Assembly (NCBI RefSeq): GCF_019168305.1
Contig: NZ_JAHTBI010000058.1
Span: 1 to 53,442 of the forward strand
DNA: 53,442 bases
From: Pseudomonas aegrilactucae
Lineage (GTDB): Bacteria > Pseudomonadota > Gammaproteobacteria > Pseudomonadales > Pseudomonadaceae
Direction: 5' to 3'
Shown: one piece after another, positions 35,101 through 44,478 of the stretch
Layout: the number at the start of each line of letters is the position of its first letter
Numbering within the stretch: the first letter of the stretch is position 1
The notes under the pieces: model-generated
What the model was told of the DNA's origin: nothing
What the model saw: the letters and a program-made list of their open reading frames with translations, nothing else
The model's database searches: none
Program-made: the position numbers and the translations under genes

Positions 35101-35541
35101 ATGCCCCTGATCTCTGAACGTGTTGCCCTCGCCCGCAAAGGCGAAAACGACAAAGTCATCTGCCGCATGCCCTCAGGCTGGGCAGTGATGGGCGATGTGC
35201 AGTTCCTGCCGGGCTACTGCCTGCTGCTGCCCGATCCCGTCGTCGAAAGCCTGAATGATCTGGATACCGAAGCCAGGGCGACCTACCTGCTGGACATGGC
35301 ACGCCTGGGTGACGCCGCCTTGCAGGCCACCGGTGCGGTGCGCATGAACTATGAAATTCTCGGCAACTCCGAGCCGGAGCTGCACTGCCACCTGTTCCCG
35401 CGCTATGCCAGCGAACCTGAACAGCACCGCAAGATGCCCGTCTGGTTCTATGACTGGAAGACCGCAATCCCCTACGCCGAGGAGGCCCACGGCGGCCTGC
35501 GTAAAAAAATTGCCGAGTTGCTGGATACCCCCGGCCGATGA
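35101..35541 (+). CDS. HIT-family protein
   Basis: The 146-residue protein carries the histidine triad variant HCHLFPRY (His95, His97, with Pro-Arg in place of the third His), preceded by MNYEILGNSEPELHCH. HIT proteins hydrolyse nucleotide-phosphate bonds; the variant third position fits the branch with altered or reduced chemistry. Its stop overlaps the start of the next gene (ATGA), so the two are coupled. Confidence 0.88.
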   Translation: MPLISERVALARKGENDKVICRMPSGWAVMGDVQFLPGYCLLLPDPVVESLNDLDTEARATYLLDMARLGDAALQATGAVRMNYEILGNSEPELHCHLFPRYASEPEQHRKMPVWFYDWKTAIPYAEEAHGGLRKKIAELLDTPGR

Positions 35542-36035
35542 GCAGCCACAGCGTCACCCTCGCCAACGGCTGGGTCGCCATGTTCGAGAACCAGGGCGAG
35601 TTCCGCATGTCTGCCGAAGGCTGGAACCTGGTGCTGCGCGGCCCCGACGATCGCACCATCGGCTACTTCAACGACCAGATCGTGCTGGTCAATGACGACG
35701 ACGGTGCGCAGGCCAGGTCGTGTATCAGCCTTTCCAGCGACGGTATCTACGGGTATCTGGGCACCGCCCTGGGCCATGGCTGGGTGATCGATTTTGCGCG
35801 GGGCATGATCGCGCCACACCGCATGGACATCTACCATCACCATGACGCTTACGATGAAAGCGTCTCGGTCACCGAGCAACCCACCTTCAAGCGCGCACGC
35901 CAGTACATCCAGGTCACCGGCAGGTTCATCTACCTGACGTTCCCGCTTACCCGGGAGCGGGACTTTCCCAAGGTATGGGAAGAGTACCTGGCGATTCGAC
36001 GGCGCCAGCTCGATGAGCTGTATTTTCGCAACTGA
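35538..36035 (+). CDS. Conserved protein of unknown function
   Basis: The 165-residue product is predicted to be soluble and beta-rich in its first two thirds (NGWVAMFENQGEFRMSAEGWNLVLRGPDDR), with a helical C-terminus (RDFPKVWEEYLAIRRRQLDE). The segment HRMDIYHHHD is His-rich and could bind a metal. I do not recognise a family. Overlap with the HIT gene suggests a linked role, and a bidirectional terminator follows. Confidence 0.72.
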   Translation: MSSHSVTLANGWVAMFENQGEFRMSAEGWNLVLRGPDDRTIGYFNDQIVLVNDDDGAQARSCISLSSDGIYGYLGTALGHGWVIDFARGMIAPHRMDIYHHHDAYDESVSVTEQPTFKRARQYIQVTGRFIYLTFPLTRERDFPKVWEEYLAIRRRQLDELYFRN

Positions 36036-36052
36036 GGCTGCCCGCACATAAC

Positions 36053-36078
36053 AAAAAAGCACCTGGCGAGGTGCTTTT
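36053..36078. terminator. Bidirectional intrinsic terminator
   Basis: AAAAGCACCT and AGGTGCTTTT pair around a GGCG loop, with A and T runs on both sides. It serves the HIT operon from the left and the OsmC-YcaO gene from the right. Confidence 0.9.
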
Positions 36079-36100
36079 CCGTCTGTCGCGGTTGCGCCGT

Positions 36101-38296
36101 CTACTTCGCCACGTTGGCCCGCGCAGTGTGCAGCTTCTTGTAGCTGTCGATCAGCCGCAGGTGCCGGTCCAGCCCTTCGAGCTGCAGGCTGGTCGGGGTC
36201 AGGCCGAAGAAACGCACGCTGCCCTCCACCGACCCGATCACCGCGTCCATGCGCGGGTTGCCGAACATGCGACGCAAGTTGACCTCGTAATCGTCCAGTT
36301 CCAGCTCGTCGTCCAGCACAATCTCCAGCACCGCGTTCATGGCCTGATAGAACAAGCCGCGCTCGACCGTGTTGTCGTTGAACTGCAGGAAGGCGCCGAC
36401 CAGGTCGCTGGCCTCCTCGTACTGCTGCAGGGCGAGATAGATCAGCAGTTTGAGTTCCAGAATCGTCAACTGGCCCCAGGCCGTATTGTCATCGAACTCG
36501 ATGCCGATCAGGGTCTTGATGTCGGTGTAGTCGTCCAGCTCGCTGTCTTCCAGGCGCTCGACCAGCGCTTGCAGGCCGGCGTCGTCCAGGCGATGCAGGT
36601 TGAGGATATCTTCGCGGAAGAACAGCGCCTTGTTGGTGTTGTCCCAGATCAGGTCGTCGATCGGGTAGATCTCCGAATAATCCGGCACCAGGATGCGGCA
36701 GGCGGTGGCGCCCAGGTGTTCGTACACCGCCATGTAGGTTTCCTTGCCCATGGCTTGGAGGATGCCGAACAGGGTCGCGGCTTCTTGCTCGTTGGAGTTC
36801 TCGCCCTGGCCCGAGAAGTCCCACTCGACGAACTCGAAATCGGACCTGGCACTGAAGAAGCGCCACGACACCACGCCGCTGGAGTCGATGAAATGCTCGA
36901 CAAAGTTGTTCGGCTCGGTCACCGCGTTGCTTTCAAAGGTCGGCTGCGGCAGGTCGTTCAGGCCTTCGAAGCTGCGGCCCTGCAGCAACTCGGTGAGGCT
37001 GCGCTCCAGTGCCACTTCAAAGCTTGGGTGCGCGCCGAACGAGGCGAATACGCCCCCCGTGCGCGGGTTCATCAAGGTGACACACATCACCGGGAACTCG
37101 CCGCCCAACGACGCATCCTTGACCAGCACCGGGAAGCCCTGGGCCTCAAGGCCTTCAATACCCGCCAGGATGCCCGGGTACTTGGCAAGCACCTGGTGCG
37201 GCACATCCGGCAGGGCCAGTTCGCCCTCCAGGATTTCGCGCTTGACCGCGCGTTCGAAGATTTCCGACAGGCATTGCACCTGAGCTTCGGCCAGCGTGTT
37301 GCCGGCGCTCATGCCATTGCTCAAATACAGGTTTTCGACCAGGTTGGACGGGAAGTACACCACCTCGCCGTCGGACTGGCGCACGTACGGCAGCGAACAG
37401 ATGCCGCGCTGCACATTGCCGGAGTTGGTGTCGTACAGGTGCGAGCCACGCAGCTCGCCCTCCGGGTTGTAGATCTGCAGGCAGTACGCATCAAGGATTT
37501 CAGCCGGCAGCGCGTCTTTGCGGCCTGGTTTGAACCAGCGCTCATCGGGGTAATGCACGAACGCCGCGTTGGCGATGTCCTCACCCCAGAACTGGTCGTT
37601 GTAGAAGAAGTTGCAGTTCAGGCGCTCGATGAACTCGCCCAGCGCCGACGCCAGGGCGCCTTCCTTGGTAGCGCCCTTGCCGTTGGTGAAGCACATCGGC
37701 GAATGCGCGTCGCGCACATGCAGCGACCACACGTTGGGCACGATATTGCGCCACGAGGCGATTTCGATCTTCATGCCAAGGCCGGCGAGGATGCCGGACA
37801 TGTTGGCGATGGTCTGCTCCAGCGGCAGGTCCTTGCCGGCGATGTAGGTGCTGGCATCCGAGGCCGAATCGGGCATCAGCAGCGCCTGGGCGTCGGCGTC
37901 GAGGTTCTGCACCTCTTCGATCACGAACTCAGGCCCGGCTTGCACCACCTTTTTCACCGTGCAACGGTCGATGGAGCGCAGGATGCCCTGGCGGTCCTTG
38001 TCGCTGATGTCTGCCGGCAGCTCGACCTGGATCTTGAAGATCTGGTTGTAGCGGTTTTCCGGGTCGACAATGTTGTTTTGCGACAGGCGGATGTTGTCGG
38101 TGGGGATATCGCGGGTCTGGCAGTACAACTTCACGAAGTACGCGGCGCACAGGGCCGAGGATGCCAGGAAATAATCGAACGGGCCCGGTGCCGAGCCATC
38201 GCCCTTGTAGCGGATTGGTTGATCGGCCACCACCGTGAAATCATCGAACTTGGCTTCAAGTCGAAGGTTGTCGAGAAAATTGACCTTGATTTCCAT
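36101..38296 (-). CDS. OsmC-YcaO fusion protein
   Basis: The 731-residue protein combines an OsmC-like domain (about 1-140; MEIKVNFLDNLRLEAKFDDFTVVADQPIRYKG, YFLASSALCAAYFVKLYC) with a YcaO domain (about 165-560; SLHVRDAHSPMCFTNGKGATKEGALASALGEFIERL, which holds the ATP-binding E-x-x-E-type residues, and VQCLSEIFERAVKREI). A C-terminal acidic helical region (about 590-731) contains TPR-like LLIYLALQQYEEASDLVGAFL. E. coli YcaO has the YcaO core and affects ribosomal S12 methylthiolation; the OsmC-fused form is common in Pseudomonas. YcaO enzymes use ATP to activate amides. No peptide precursor gene is seen nearby. Confidence 0.88.
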   Translation of the reverse strand: MEIKVNFLDNLRLEAKFDDFTVVADQPIRYKGDGSAPGPFDYFLASSALCAAYFVKLYCQTRDIPTDNIRLSQNNIVDPENRYNQIFKIQVELPADISDKDRQGILRSIDRCTVKKVVQAGPEFVIEEVQNLDADAQALLMPDSASDASTYIAGKDLPLEQTIANMSGILAGLGMKIEIASWRNIVPNVWSLHVRDAHSPMCFTNGKGATKEGALASALGEFIERLNCNFFYNDQFWGEDIANAAFVHYPDERWFKPGRKDALPAEILDAYCLQIYNPEGELRGSHLYDTNSGNVQRGICSLPYVRQSDGEVVYFPSNLVENLYLSNGMSAGNTLAEAQVQCLSEIFERAVKREILEGELALPDVPHQVLAKYPGILAGIEGLEAQGFPVLVKDASLGGEFPVMCVTLMNPRTGGVFASFGAHPSFEVALERSLTELLQGRSFEGLNDLPQPTFESNAVTEPNNFVEHFIDSSGVVSWRFFSARSDFEFVEWDFSGQGENSNEQEAATLFGILQAMGKETYMAVYEHLGATACRILVPDYSEIYPIDDLIWDNTNKALFFREDILNLHRLDDAGLQALVERLEDSELDDYTDIKTLIGIEFDDNTAWGQLTILELKLLIYLALQQYEEASDLVGAFLQFNDNTVERGLFYQAMNAVLEIVLDDELELDDYEVNLRRMFGNPRMDAVIGSVEGSVRFFGLTPTSLQLEGLDRHLRLIDSYKKLHTARANVAK

Positions 38297-38390
38297 GCGG
38301 GATTACCATTACCAAGCAAAACGAAATTGGCCGCCATTATCCAGTTTTTCCGCCAGAAGTCGTGCGCGATCTGTCAGTGTGCAACCCGGC

Positions 38391-38424
38391 GGCCTCCTTC
38401 GCTGGCTTGCCAGCGAAGGAGGCC
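38391..38424. repeat. Perfect 16-base inverted repeat (REP-like)
   Basis: GGCCTCCTTCGCTGGC and its exact complement are separated by TT. The core TTCGCTGGC...GCCAGCGAA matches the REP stem. It lies between the divergent YcaO and lipoprotein genes, so it can fold in both leader mRNAs. Confidence 0.8.
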
Positions 38425-38455
38425 GGTACAGGCAATGCACATCCGAGGTTCGCGC

Positions 38456-38743
38456 ATGACCATGACAACCGCCCGTCGGCCCCTGCTCTACCTGCTCGCC
38501 GTCGCCCTGACATTGACCGCCGGTTGCTCAGGCAACGCCTCCAAGGCCCGCTATATCGCGGCACACCAAGGCTCCAACTGCTATGCCAAGGCGGTCCCTT
38601 CTGCGGGCGAAGGCGGCCTGGCGTGGGGCGATACCCTGGGCATCGCCCGCAAGAAGTCGCTCGACAACTGCAAGCGCTACGCCGGCCGCTCCGGTGGCAC
38701 ACCCGCGACGTGCCAGGTGGTGTTGGCCAAGTGCAAGGATTGA
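38456..38743 (+). CDS. Small lipoprotein, DUF4189-like or related
   Basis: The 95-residue product has a lipoprotein signal with TLTAGCSG (Cys24). The mature part contains SNCYAKAVPSAGEGGLAWGDTLGIARKKSLDNCKRYAGR and PATCQVVLAKC, four cysteines that may form two disulphides. The repeated A/K-rich pattern with SLDNC resembles DUF4189-type secreted proteins, but this is only a resemblance. It is convergent with the OMF gene at only 13 bases. Confidence 0.75.
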   Translation: MTMTTARRPLLYLLAVALTLTAGCSGNASKARYIAAHQGSNCYAKAVPSAGEGGLAWGDTLGIARKKSLDNCKRYAGRSGGTPATCQVVLAKCKD

Positions 38744-38756
38744 CGCCTGCATACCT

Positions 38757-40166
38757 TCAGCCCCCCAACGGCGTACGCCACGCCAGCGCCTTGTACAGGT
38801 CCACGACATTGCGATAGGAGGCGGTTTGCGCCAGCACGATGTCCTGTTGCGTCTTGAGCAGGTCGCGCTGGTTCTCCAGTACCGCCAGGTAGCTACCCGC
38901 CCCCGCGCTGTATCGCTGCCGGGCGAGATCGAACGAGACCTCGCCGTGGCGCCCCGCCTGCACCATCAGCAGCAGGTGCCGCTGATGCTGTGCCAACTGG
39001 GTGACGGCATCCTCCACCTCTTCCAGCGCCACCAGCAGTACCTGCTCGAAGCGCGCCGACTCGCCGCCGGACAACGCCTGCGCACCCCGCAAGCGCGCAC
39101 GCACCGTGCCCAGGTCAAAGGCAGGCCAGGTCAACCCGGGGGCCAATTCGAAGGCGCGGGCGGCACTGCCCAGGTCACCATTGCGCACCGCAAGGAAGCC
39201 GATGAAGCCCCCCACGTTGAACCGCGGATAAAGGTCGGCCGTTGCCGCCCCCACGTCCTCGACGCGGGCAGCCAGCAGGCGTTCGGCGCGCAACACATCC
39301 GGTCGATTGCGGATCAGGCTGTGCACATCGCCCAGCGGCAGCTGGCGCGCCAGCGGTGCGGGCGGCAATGCGCCAAGGTCCGCCGACACGCTGCCCGGCC
39401 GCTCGCCGCACAGCACCGCCAGCCGATGAAGGTTGCCTTGCAGCTGGCCTTCAAGGGGCGCGATGCTCGCCTGGGCCCTCAGCAGTTGGCTGCGCGCACT
39501 CTCGCGCTCTTCAGGCAGACCGCTGCCAGCCTGCAACTGTGCCTCAGCCATGCTGACGGTCTGCGCCCAGCTCTGCACTTGCGCCTGGGCCAGCGCCAAC
39601 TGCTGACGCAGGCCTTGCGCGTCGAAGTAGGCATGGGCCACTTGCGCGGCGATGCTCAGGCGCACCTGCTCCAGTTCTGCCTGCGAGGCCTCGACACGCG
39701 CTTGCGCCGCCCGGCTCAGGTGGTCCAGGCGCCCGAACAGGTCCAGCTCCCATTGCAGGTCCAGGCCCGCTCGCCACGACTCGGACAAGGTGCGGCTCGG
39801 CCGTCCCCCCGTCACGGCCTGTTGCGCACGGCTGCGCTGGTACGCCAGCCCACTGGTGACGGTGGGCAAGCGTTCCAGATCAGCCTCATCCAGGCTGGCA
39901 CGGGCCAGCAGCAGGTTCGCGCGCGCCACGCGCACGTCATGGTTGTGTGCCACGGCGGTGGCGATCAGTTGCTCCAGCTGACGGTCGTCGAAAAAGCGCC
40001 ACCACGCCGCTGGCAACGCCACGTCGGGCGCGGCAAACGCCTCCTGCTGCGGGCTGGCCAGTCGAATCGGCGCTACGTCGGGCTCACGGTACTGCGGCCC
40101 CACCGTACAGGCGCCCACGCTCGCCAGCGCGGCCATCAACCACAGTGTGTGCACAAGGCGGTTCAT
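38757..40166 (-). CDS. RND efflux outer membrane factor (NodT/OprM family), lipoprotein
   Basis: The 469-residue protein has a lipobox (SVGACTVG, Cys20) and then the TolC-fold OMF repeats (DVALPAAWWRFFDDRQLEQLIATAVAHNHDVRVARANLLLARASLDEA, and a second half with the repeated SLNVGG-like IGFLAV phrase). It forms the exit duct for the RND pump whose gene it overlaps (4 bases). The order adaptor-pump-OMF matches P. aeruginosa mexH-mexI-opmD, without mexG. Confidence 0.92.
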   Translation of the reverse strand: MNRLVHTLWLMAALASVGACTVGPQYREPDVAPIRLASPQQEAFAAPDVALPAAWWRFFDDRQLEQLIATAVAHNHDVRVARANLLLARASLDEADLERLPTVTSGLAYQRSRAQQAVTGGRPSRTLSESWRAGLDLQWELDLFGRLDHLSRAAQARVEASQAELEQVRLSIAAQVAHAYFDAQGLRQQLALAQAQVQSWAQTVSMAEAQLQAGSGLPEERESARSQLLRAQASIAPLEGQLQGNLHRLAVLCGERPGSVSADLGALPPAPLARQLPLGDVHSLIRNRPDVLRAERLLAARVEDVGAATADLYPRFNVGGFIGFLAVRNGDLGSAARAFELAPGLTWPAFDLGTVRARLRGAQALSGGESARFEQVLLVALEEVEDAVTQLAQHQRHLLLMVQAGRHGEVSFDLARQRYSAGAGSYLAVLENQRDLLKTQQDIVLAQTASYRNVVDLYKALAWRTPLGG

Positions 40167-43100
40167 GAGTGCACCTCCTGAGTGCCCAGGCTGCGCTCGG
40201 CATCCGCCAGTTGCTGCGCCCGCACGCCTTGCACGCGATGGTCGCGCGCCAGCCAGCAATAGAGGGTGGGCAGCACGAACAAGGTAAACAGCGTACCGAC
40301 CAGCATGCCGCACACGATCACCACGCCGAGCCCGAAGCGGCTGTTGGCACCGGCACCACTGGCAAACAGCAACGGCGCCACGCCGAAGGTCATCGCCGCG
40401 GTGGTCATCAGCACCGGGCGCAGGCGGATCTGCGCGGCCCGGATAATGGCGGCCGCCCGGTCGAGGTTTTCCCGCACCTGGATCTCGTTGGCGAACTCCA
40501 CCATCAGGATGCCGTGCTTGCTGATCAGGCCGATCAACGTGACCAGGCCGATCTGGGTATAGATATTGAGTGTCGCCCAGCCCAGCGCCAGCGGTAGCAG
40601 CGCGCCGCAGATCGACAGCGGCACGGTGACCAGGATGATCAACGGATCGACCAGGCTTTCGTACTGCGCAGCAAGCACCAGGTAGATCACCACCAGGGCC
40701 GCCAGAAACGCCAGCACCAGCGCACTGCCCTCCTGCACATACTGGCGTGATTCGGACTGCCAGTCGTGGCTGAACGCTGGTGGCAGCTGGTTGGCCAACT
40801 GCTCCAGAAACGCTACGGCCTGCCCCTGGGACACGCCCTGCGCAGGGATGGCCTGCAGCGTGCTTGCATTCTGCTGGTCGAACTGGAACAGCCGATTCGG
40901 CGCCACGCTCATCTTCAGGTGCACGACGGTCGCCAAGGGCACCAGCCGCCCCTGAGCGGTACGCACATACTGGCGAGCCAGCGCTTCGGGTGTCAGGCGC
41001 TGCTCGCGGGTACTCTGGGCGATCACGTCATAGGAGCGCCCGTACAGGGCGAAACGGTTGATGTACTGCTCGCCTACCAACACCGCCAGGGAGTCGCCGA
41101 TGTCTTGCATGCCGATACCCAGGCTGGCGGCCTTGGCGCGGTCGATACTGACGTTGACCACGGGGTTGTTGTAATCAAGGTCGCTGTCCACCACCACGAA
41201 CAGGCCACTGTCGCGGGCGCGCTGTTTGAGGGTTTCCATGGCCTGGTACAGCACCGGGTAGTCCTGTGCGGTACGCAGCACCATCTGCACCGGCAAGCCG
41301 CCACTGGAGCCCGGCAGCGAGGCCACCTGAAAGGCAAAGATGCTGCTGCCCTCGACGTCCGCCACAGCGTGCTGCAACTTGGCCTGGATCTGGTCGGCGG
41401 AGCGTTCGCGCGACTGCCAGTCGCTGAGGTTGATGCCGCCAAAGCTGGCTGCCGGGCCATCGGTGCCGTTGATGATCCAGGTATCGGTGGTTTCCGGAAT
41501 GCGCTTCATGACCTGATCGAGCTTGCTGGCGAAACGCTCCACGTAATCGAGGTTGGCATACTGTGGGGACTTGATGGCGGTCAGTACCGTGGCCTGGTCC
41601 TCGGGCGGGGCCAGCTCGCGCTGCGGCATCAGGTACAGCCATGGCAGGCTCAGGCAGACCAGCAAGGCCACCGCGCCGCTGACCCAGCGCCGCGCCAGCG
41701 AGCGTCCAAGCCCCCGGCCATAGGCTGCGGCCAGGCCGCCGAACACCTGCTCGGCCAGCCGGGCCATGCGGCCCTCCTGCTGACCGGGCTTGAGCAGCAA
41801 CGAACTCATCACCGGCGACAGGGTCAGCGCGATGACACCGGAAACGATCACGGCGCCGGCCAGGGTCAGGGCAAATTCGCGGAACAGCGTGCCCGTGAGC
41901 CCGCCCATCAACCCGATCGGCGCGTACACCGCCGCCAGGGTCAGGGTCATGGCGATCACCGGCCCGGCGATCTCGCGCGCGCCGGCCATGGCTGCGGCGA
42001 TCGGCGTCTGGCCCTCTTCGATATGCCGGTGCACGTTCTCCACCACCACGATGGCGTCGTCCACCACCAGCCCGATCGCCAGCACCATCGCCAGCAAGGT
42101 CAGCAGGTTGATGCTGAAACCGAACGCCAGCATCAGCCCGGCAGCCCCGAGCATCGACAGCGGTATCGCCAGCACCGGGATGGCCACGCTGCGCAGCGAG
42201 CCCAGCGACAGCCAGATCACCAGTACCACAATCAGCATGGCCTCCAGCAGCGTGTGCATCACTTCCTGGATCGACGCTTCGATAAACCGCGCGGTCTCGT
42301 AGGCCAGCGCGACCTTCACGCCTGGCGGCAGTGTCTGCTGGAGCTGCGGCAACAGTGTGCGAATGCCGTCGACGATCACCAGCGGGTTGCCCGTAGGCGT
42401 AGGGAACAGCCCCAGATGCACCGCCGGTTTGCCGTCCATGGTCGCGCTGGTCTGCGTGGAGGCCGCGCTCAGCTCGACCGTCCCCACGTCGCGCAGGCGC
42501 ACCAGTTGCGCGCCCTCGCTAAGCACGACCATGTCGGCGAAGGCTTCAACGCTGGTCAGGTCGGTGTCCATACGGATATCGGCCAGCACGAACTGGCCGC
42601 GTACCTGCCCGGCCGTGGCCTGTACGTTGTTGCGGCGCACGGCCGCCGCCACGTCGGCCGCAGTGATGCCGTGCCCGGCCATGCGCTCACTGTCCAGCCA
42701 CAGGCGCATGGCCAGTGTCTGGCCGCCAAACGTCTGCACCTTGGCCACGCCATCGATGCCGGACAACTGCGGCTCGACCACGCGCGAAAGGTAGTCGCTC
42801 AGCTCAGGGATCGACAGCGTATCGCTGGAGAACCCGACATAGGCAACAGCGGTGGAATCGCCGGCAGACAATTCGACCACTGGGTCGTACGCGTTGTCCG
42901 GCAAGCGGTAGCGCACCTGGTTGACCTTGGCCATGGTCTCGCTCAGTGCCTGGGTCGGATCGCGGTTGAGCAGCATGCGCAGGGTGATCACACTGCGCCC
43001 CTGCACCGACGATGACGACAGGTAGTCGATGCCCTCCACCGACGACACCGCCTGGGTGATCGGCTGTGTCACAAAGCCCTGCATGAGCTCGGCGGACGCG

Positions 43101-43258
43101 CCGGGGTACTCGGTACTGACCGTGATGGTCGAGCTTGCCAGCAGCGGGTATTGGCGCACCGGCAATTTGCCCAGGGCAAACAACCCCATGAGCACAATCA
43201 GGCTGCTGACCACCAGCGCCAGCACCGGGCGACGCACGAACAGATCGGTGAATTTCAC
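40163..43258 (-). CDS. RND efflux pump, inner membrane permease (HAE1, MexI-like)
   Basis: The 1031-residue protein has the HAE1 layout: 12 membrane helices with two large periplasmic loops. The start is MKFTDLFVRRPVLALVVSSLIVL. Proton relay residues are in AIGLVVDDAIVVVENVHRHIEEG (two Asp in TM4, about 400), and RKHGILMVEF-like LISKHGILMVEFANE marks the second half. It should expel toxic small molecules with proton antiport. The promoter upstream of the adaptor contains a SoxR box, pointing to induction by redox-cycling compounds such as phenazines or viologens. Confidence 0.94.
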   Translation of the reverse strand: MKFTDLFVRRPVLALVVSSLIVLMGLFALGKLPVRQYPLLASSTITVSTEYPGASAELMQGFVTQPITQAVSSVEGIDYLSSSSVQGRSVITLRMLLNRDPTQALSETMAKVNQVRYRLPDNAYDPVVELSAGDSTAVAYVGFSSDTLSIPELSDYLSRVVEPQLSGIDGVAKVQTFGGQTLAMRLWLDSERMAGHGITAADVAAAVRRNNVQATAGQVRGQFVLADIRMDTDLTSVEAFADMVVLSEGAQLVRLRDVGTVELSAASTQTSATMDGKPAVHLGLFPTPTGNPLVIVDGIRTLLPQLQQTLPPGVKVALAYETARFIEASIQEVMHTLLEAMLIVVLVIWLSLGSLRSVAIPVLAIPLSMLGAAGLMLAFGFSINLLTLLAMVLAIGLVVDDAIVVVENVHRHIEEGQTPIAAAMAGAREIAGPVIAMTLTLAAVYAPIGLMGGLTGTLFREFALTLAGAVIVSGVIALTLSPVMSSLLLKPGQQEGRMARLAEQVFGGLAAAYGRGLGRSLARRWVSGAVALLVCLSLPWLYLMPQRELAPPEDQATVLTAIKSPQYANLDYVERFASKLDQVMKRIPETTDTWIINGTDGPAASFGGINLSDWQSRERSADQIQAKLQHAVADVEGSSIFAFQVASLPGSSGGLPVQMVLRTAQDYPVLYQAMETLKQRARDSGLFVVVDSDLDYNNPVVNVSIDRAKAASLGIGMQDIGDSLAVLVGEQYINRFALYGRSYDVIAQSTREQRLTPEALARQYVRTAQGRLVPLATVVHLKMSVAPNRLFQFDQQNASTLQAIPAQGVSQGQAVAFLEQLANQLPPAFSHDWQSESRQYVQEGSALVLAFLAALVVIYLVLAAQYESLVDPLIILVTVPLSICGALLPLALGWATLNIYTQIGLVTLIGLISKHGILMVEFANEIQVRENLDRAAAIIRAAQIRLRPVLMTTAAMTFGVAPLLFASGAGANSRFGLGVVIVCGMLVGTLFTLFVLPTLYCWLARDHRVQGVRAQQLADAERSLGTQEVHS

Positions 43259-44352
43259 GAGGCCTGGCCCTCGACACTGTCAGCCAGGGTGTCCGTGGCG
43301 ACCGGCTCGACCTGCATGCCATCGCTGAGCTTGAGTTGACCGGAAACGACCACCTGATCGCCCACCTCCAGCCCCGACGTGACCTCCACCCTGCCTTCCC
43401 AGCGCTCCCCCGTGTTGACCCGCACGCGGTGCACGCTCAGGCGCTGATCGCCATCGCGCCGGGCGATGAACACCGTTTGCCCGTACGCGGTGTAGGTAAT
43501 GGCGGTTTCGGGTACCACCCGCACCGCCGTCGGCTGTCCGGCACGCAGTCGCACGCTGGCATACATGCCCGCCTGCAACTGGCCGTGCGGGTTGTCCAGC
43601 ACGGCTTGCACCTGTAGTTGGCGCGACTTGCCGATCAGCGGGTCGATGGCGTTGACCCTGGCCTGGAACGTGCGTAGTGGCAGCGCATCCACCGTCAGGT
43701 CCAGGGCTTGCCCTGCTTGCAGGTGCGCCGCCGTCTGCTCGTTCAGCGAAAAATTCACCCGCAACGTGCTCGCATCCACCAGGCTGGCAACCGCCTCGCC
43801 TGCGCTCAGGTAGTGGCCCTGGTGAACACGACGGATGCCGAGCGTACCGCCGAACGGTGCACGGATGGCTTTCTGCGCTATCAGTGCTTCGACCTGCTGC
43901 AGCTCGCCCTGGGCCATTTGCAGTGCGGCCGTGGCGTTGTCCAGTTGCTGCTGCGTGGCGACGTTCGCGGTTCGCAGCGTGGCGGTACGCTGATGCAGTG
44001 TGCGGGCATTGTGCAACTGCGCACGCAGGCGCACGCGTTCGGCGCGCTCGGGGGCGTCATTGAGCTGCACCAGCAACTGCCCCGGCTTGATCGACTGACC
44101 GGAATCGAATGCGATCGTCTGGATGCGGCCGGAGGTTTCTGCCGCCACCTGCACCTGGCGGGACGCCTCCAGCTCACCGGCGGCAAAGACCTGCCGTGGT
44201 GCCTCCAACTGCGTCACCGTGGCCAGCGCCACCTGGGTCACTGGCCACGCCGCGACCACCGGTTCCGATGGACCCTCAGCGGTCAGCACAATGGCGACAG
44301 CCAATACGCCCAGCGCAGCCGCCACGCCGCCCAACAGCATCCGTTTGCTCAT
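43255..44352 (-). CDS. RND efflux periplasmic adaptor (MFP, MexH-like)
   Basis: The 365-residue membrane fusion protein has an N-terminal signal anchor (about 5-25, LLGGVAAALGVLAVAIVLT), a barrel-sandwich domain split by a coiled-coil hairpin (about 95-165, NARTLHQRTATLRTANVATQQQLDNATAALQM) and the beta-barrel with APFGGTLGIRRVHQGHYLSAGE. It bridges the pump and outer membrane factor. It is the first gene of the operon, facing away from soxR, and its stop overlaps the pump start by four bases. Confidence 0.93.
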   Translation of the reverse strand: MSKRMLLGGVAAALGVLAVAIVLTAEGPSEPVVAAWPVTQVALATVTQLEAPRQVFAAGELEASRQVQVAAETSGRIQTIAFDSGQSIKPGQLLVQLNDAPERAERVRLRAQLHNARTLHQRTATLRTANVATQQQLDNATAALQMAQGELQQVEALIAQKAIRAPFGGTLGIRRVHQGHYLSAGEAVASLVDASTLRVNFSLNEQTAAHLQAGQALDLTVDALPLRTFQARVNAIDPLIGKSRQLQVQAVLDNPHGQLQAGMYASVRLRAGQPTAVRVVPETAITYTAYGQTVFIARRDGDQRLSVHRVRVNTGERWEGRVEVTSGLEVGDQVVVSGQLKLSDGMQVEPVATDTLADSVEGQAS

Positions 44353-44442
44353 GCATTGCTCCGATCATCGATAGTGTATTCACCACACAGCCACCCACTG
44401 CCCGGCGGCAGTGCAACGCGCTTGCAGGAAAGATCGGGCCGG

Positions 44443-44473
44443 ACTATAAAACCTCAACTTAAGTTGAGGTCAA
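44443..44473 (-). promoter_or_regulatory. SoxR-dependent promoter of the RND operon with perfect SoxR box
   Basis: A perfect 20-base palindrome (ACCTCAACTT joined to AAGTTGAGGT, 44451-44470) matches the known SoxR box. On the minus strand it lies between TTGACC (-35, 44468-44473) and TATAGT (-10, 44443-44448) with a 19-base spacer, the hallmark of MerR-family-activated promoters. The orientation drives the adaptor-pump-OMF operon. Confidence 0.88.
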
Positions 44474-44478
44474 CCGGC

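Noticed and set aside
36071..38743. An 890-codon open frame on the plus strand across the OsmC-YcaO gene and the lipoprotein
   Set aside because: Only its last 95 codons are a real gene (38456-38743); the rest is antisense to the fusion gene.
40766..43015. A 749-codon open frame on the plus strand opposite the RND pump
   Set aside because: It is the antisense shadow of a highly GC-rich conserved gene; the translation is full of His, Gln and Arg and matches no family.
40163..44352. Idea that the RND genes are the main ttgABC or mexAB-type pump
   Set aside because: The regulator next door is SoxR and the operator is a SoxR box, which fits the mexHI-opmD type instead.
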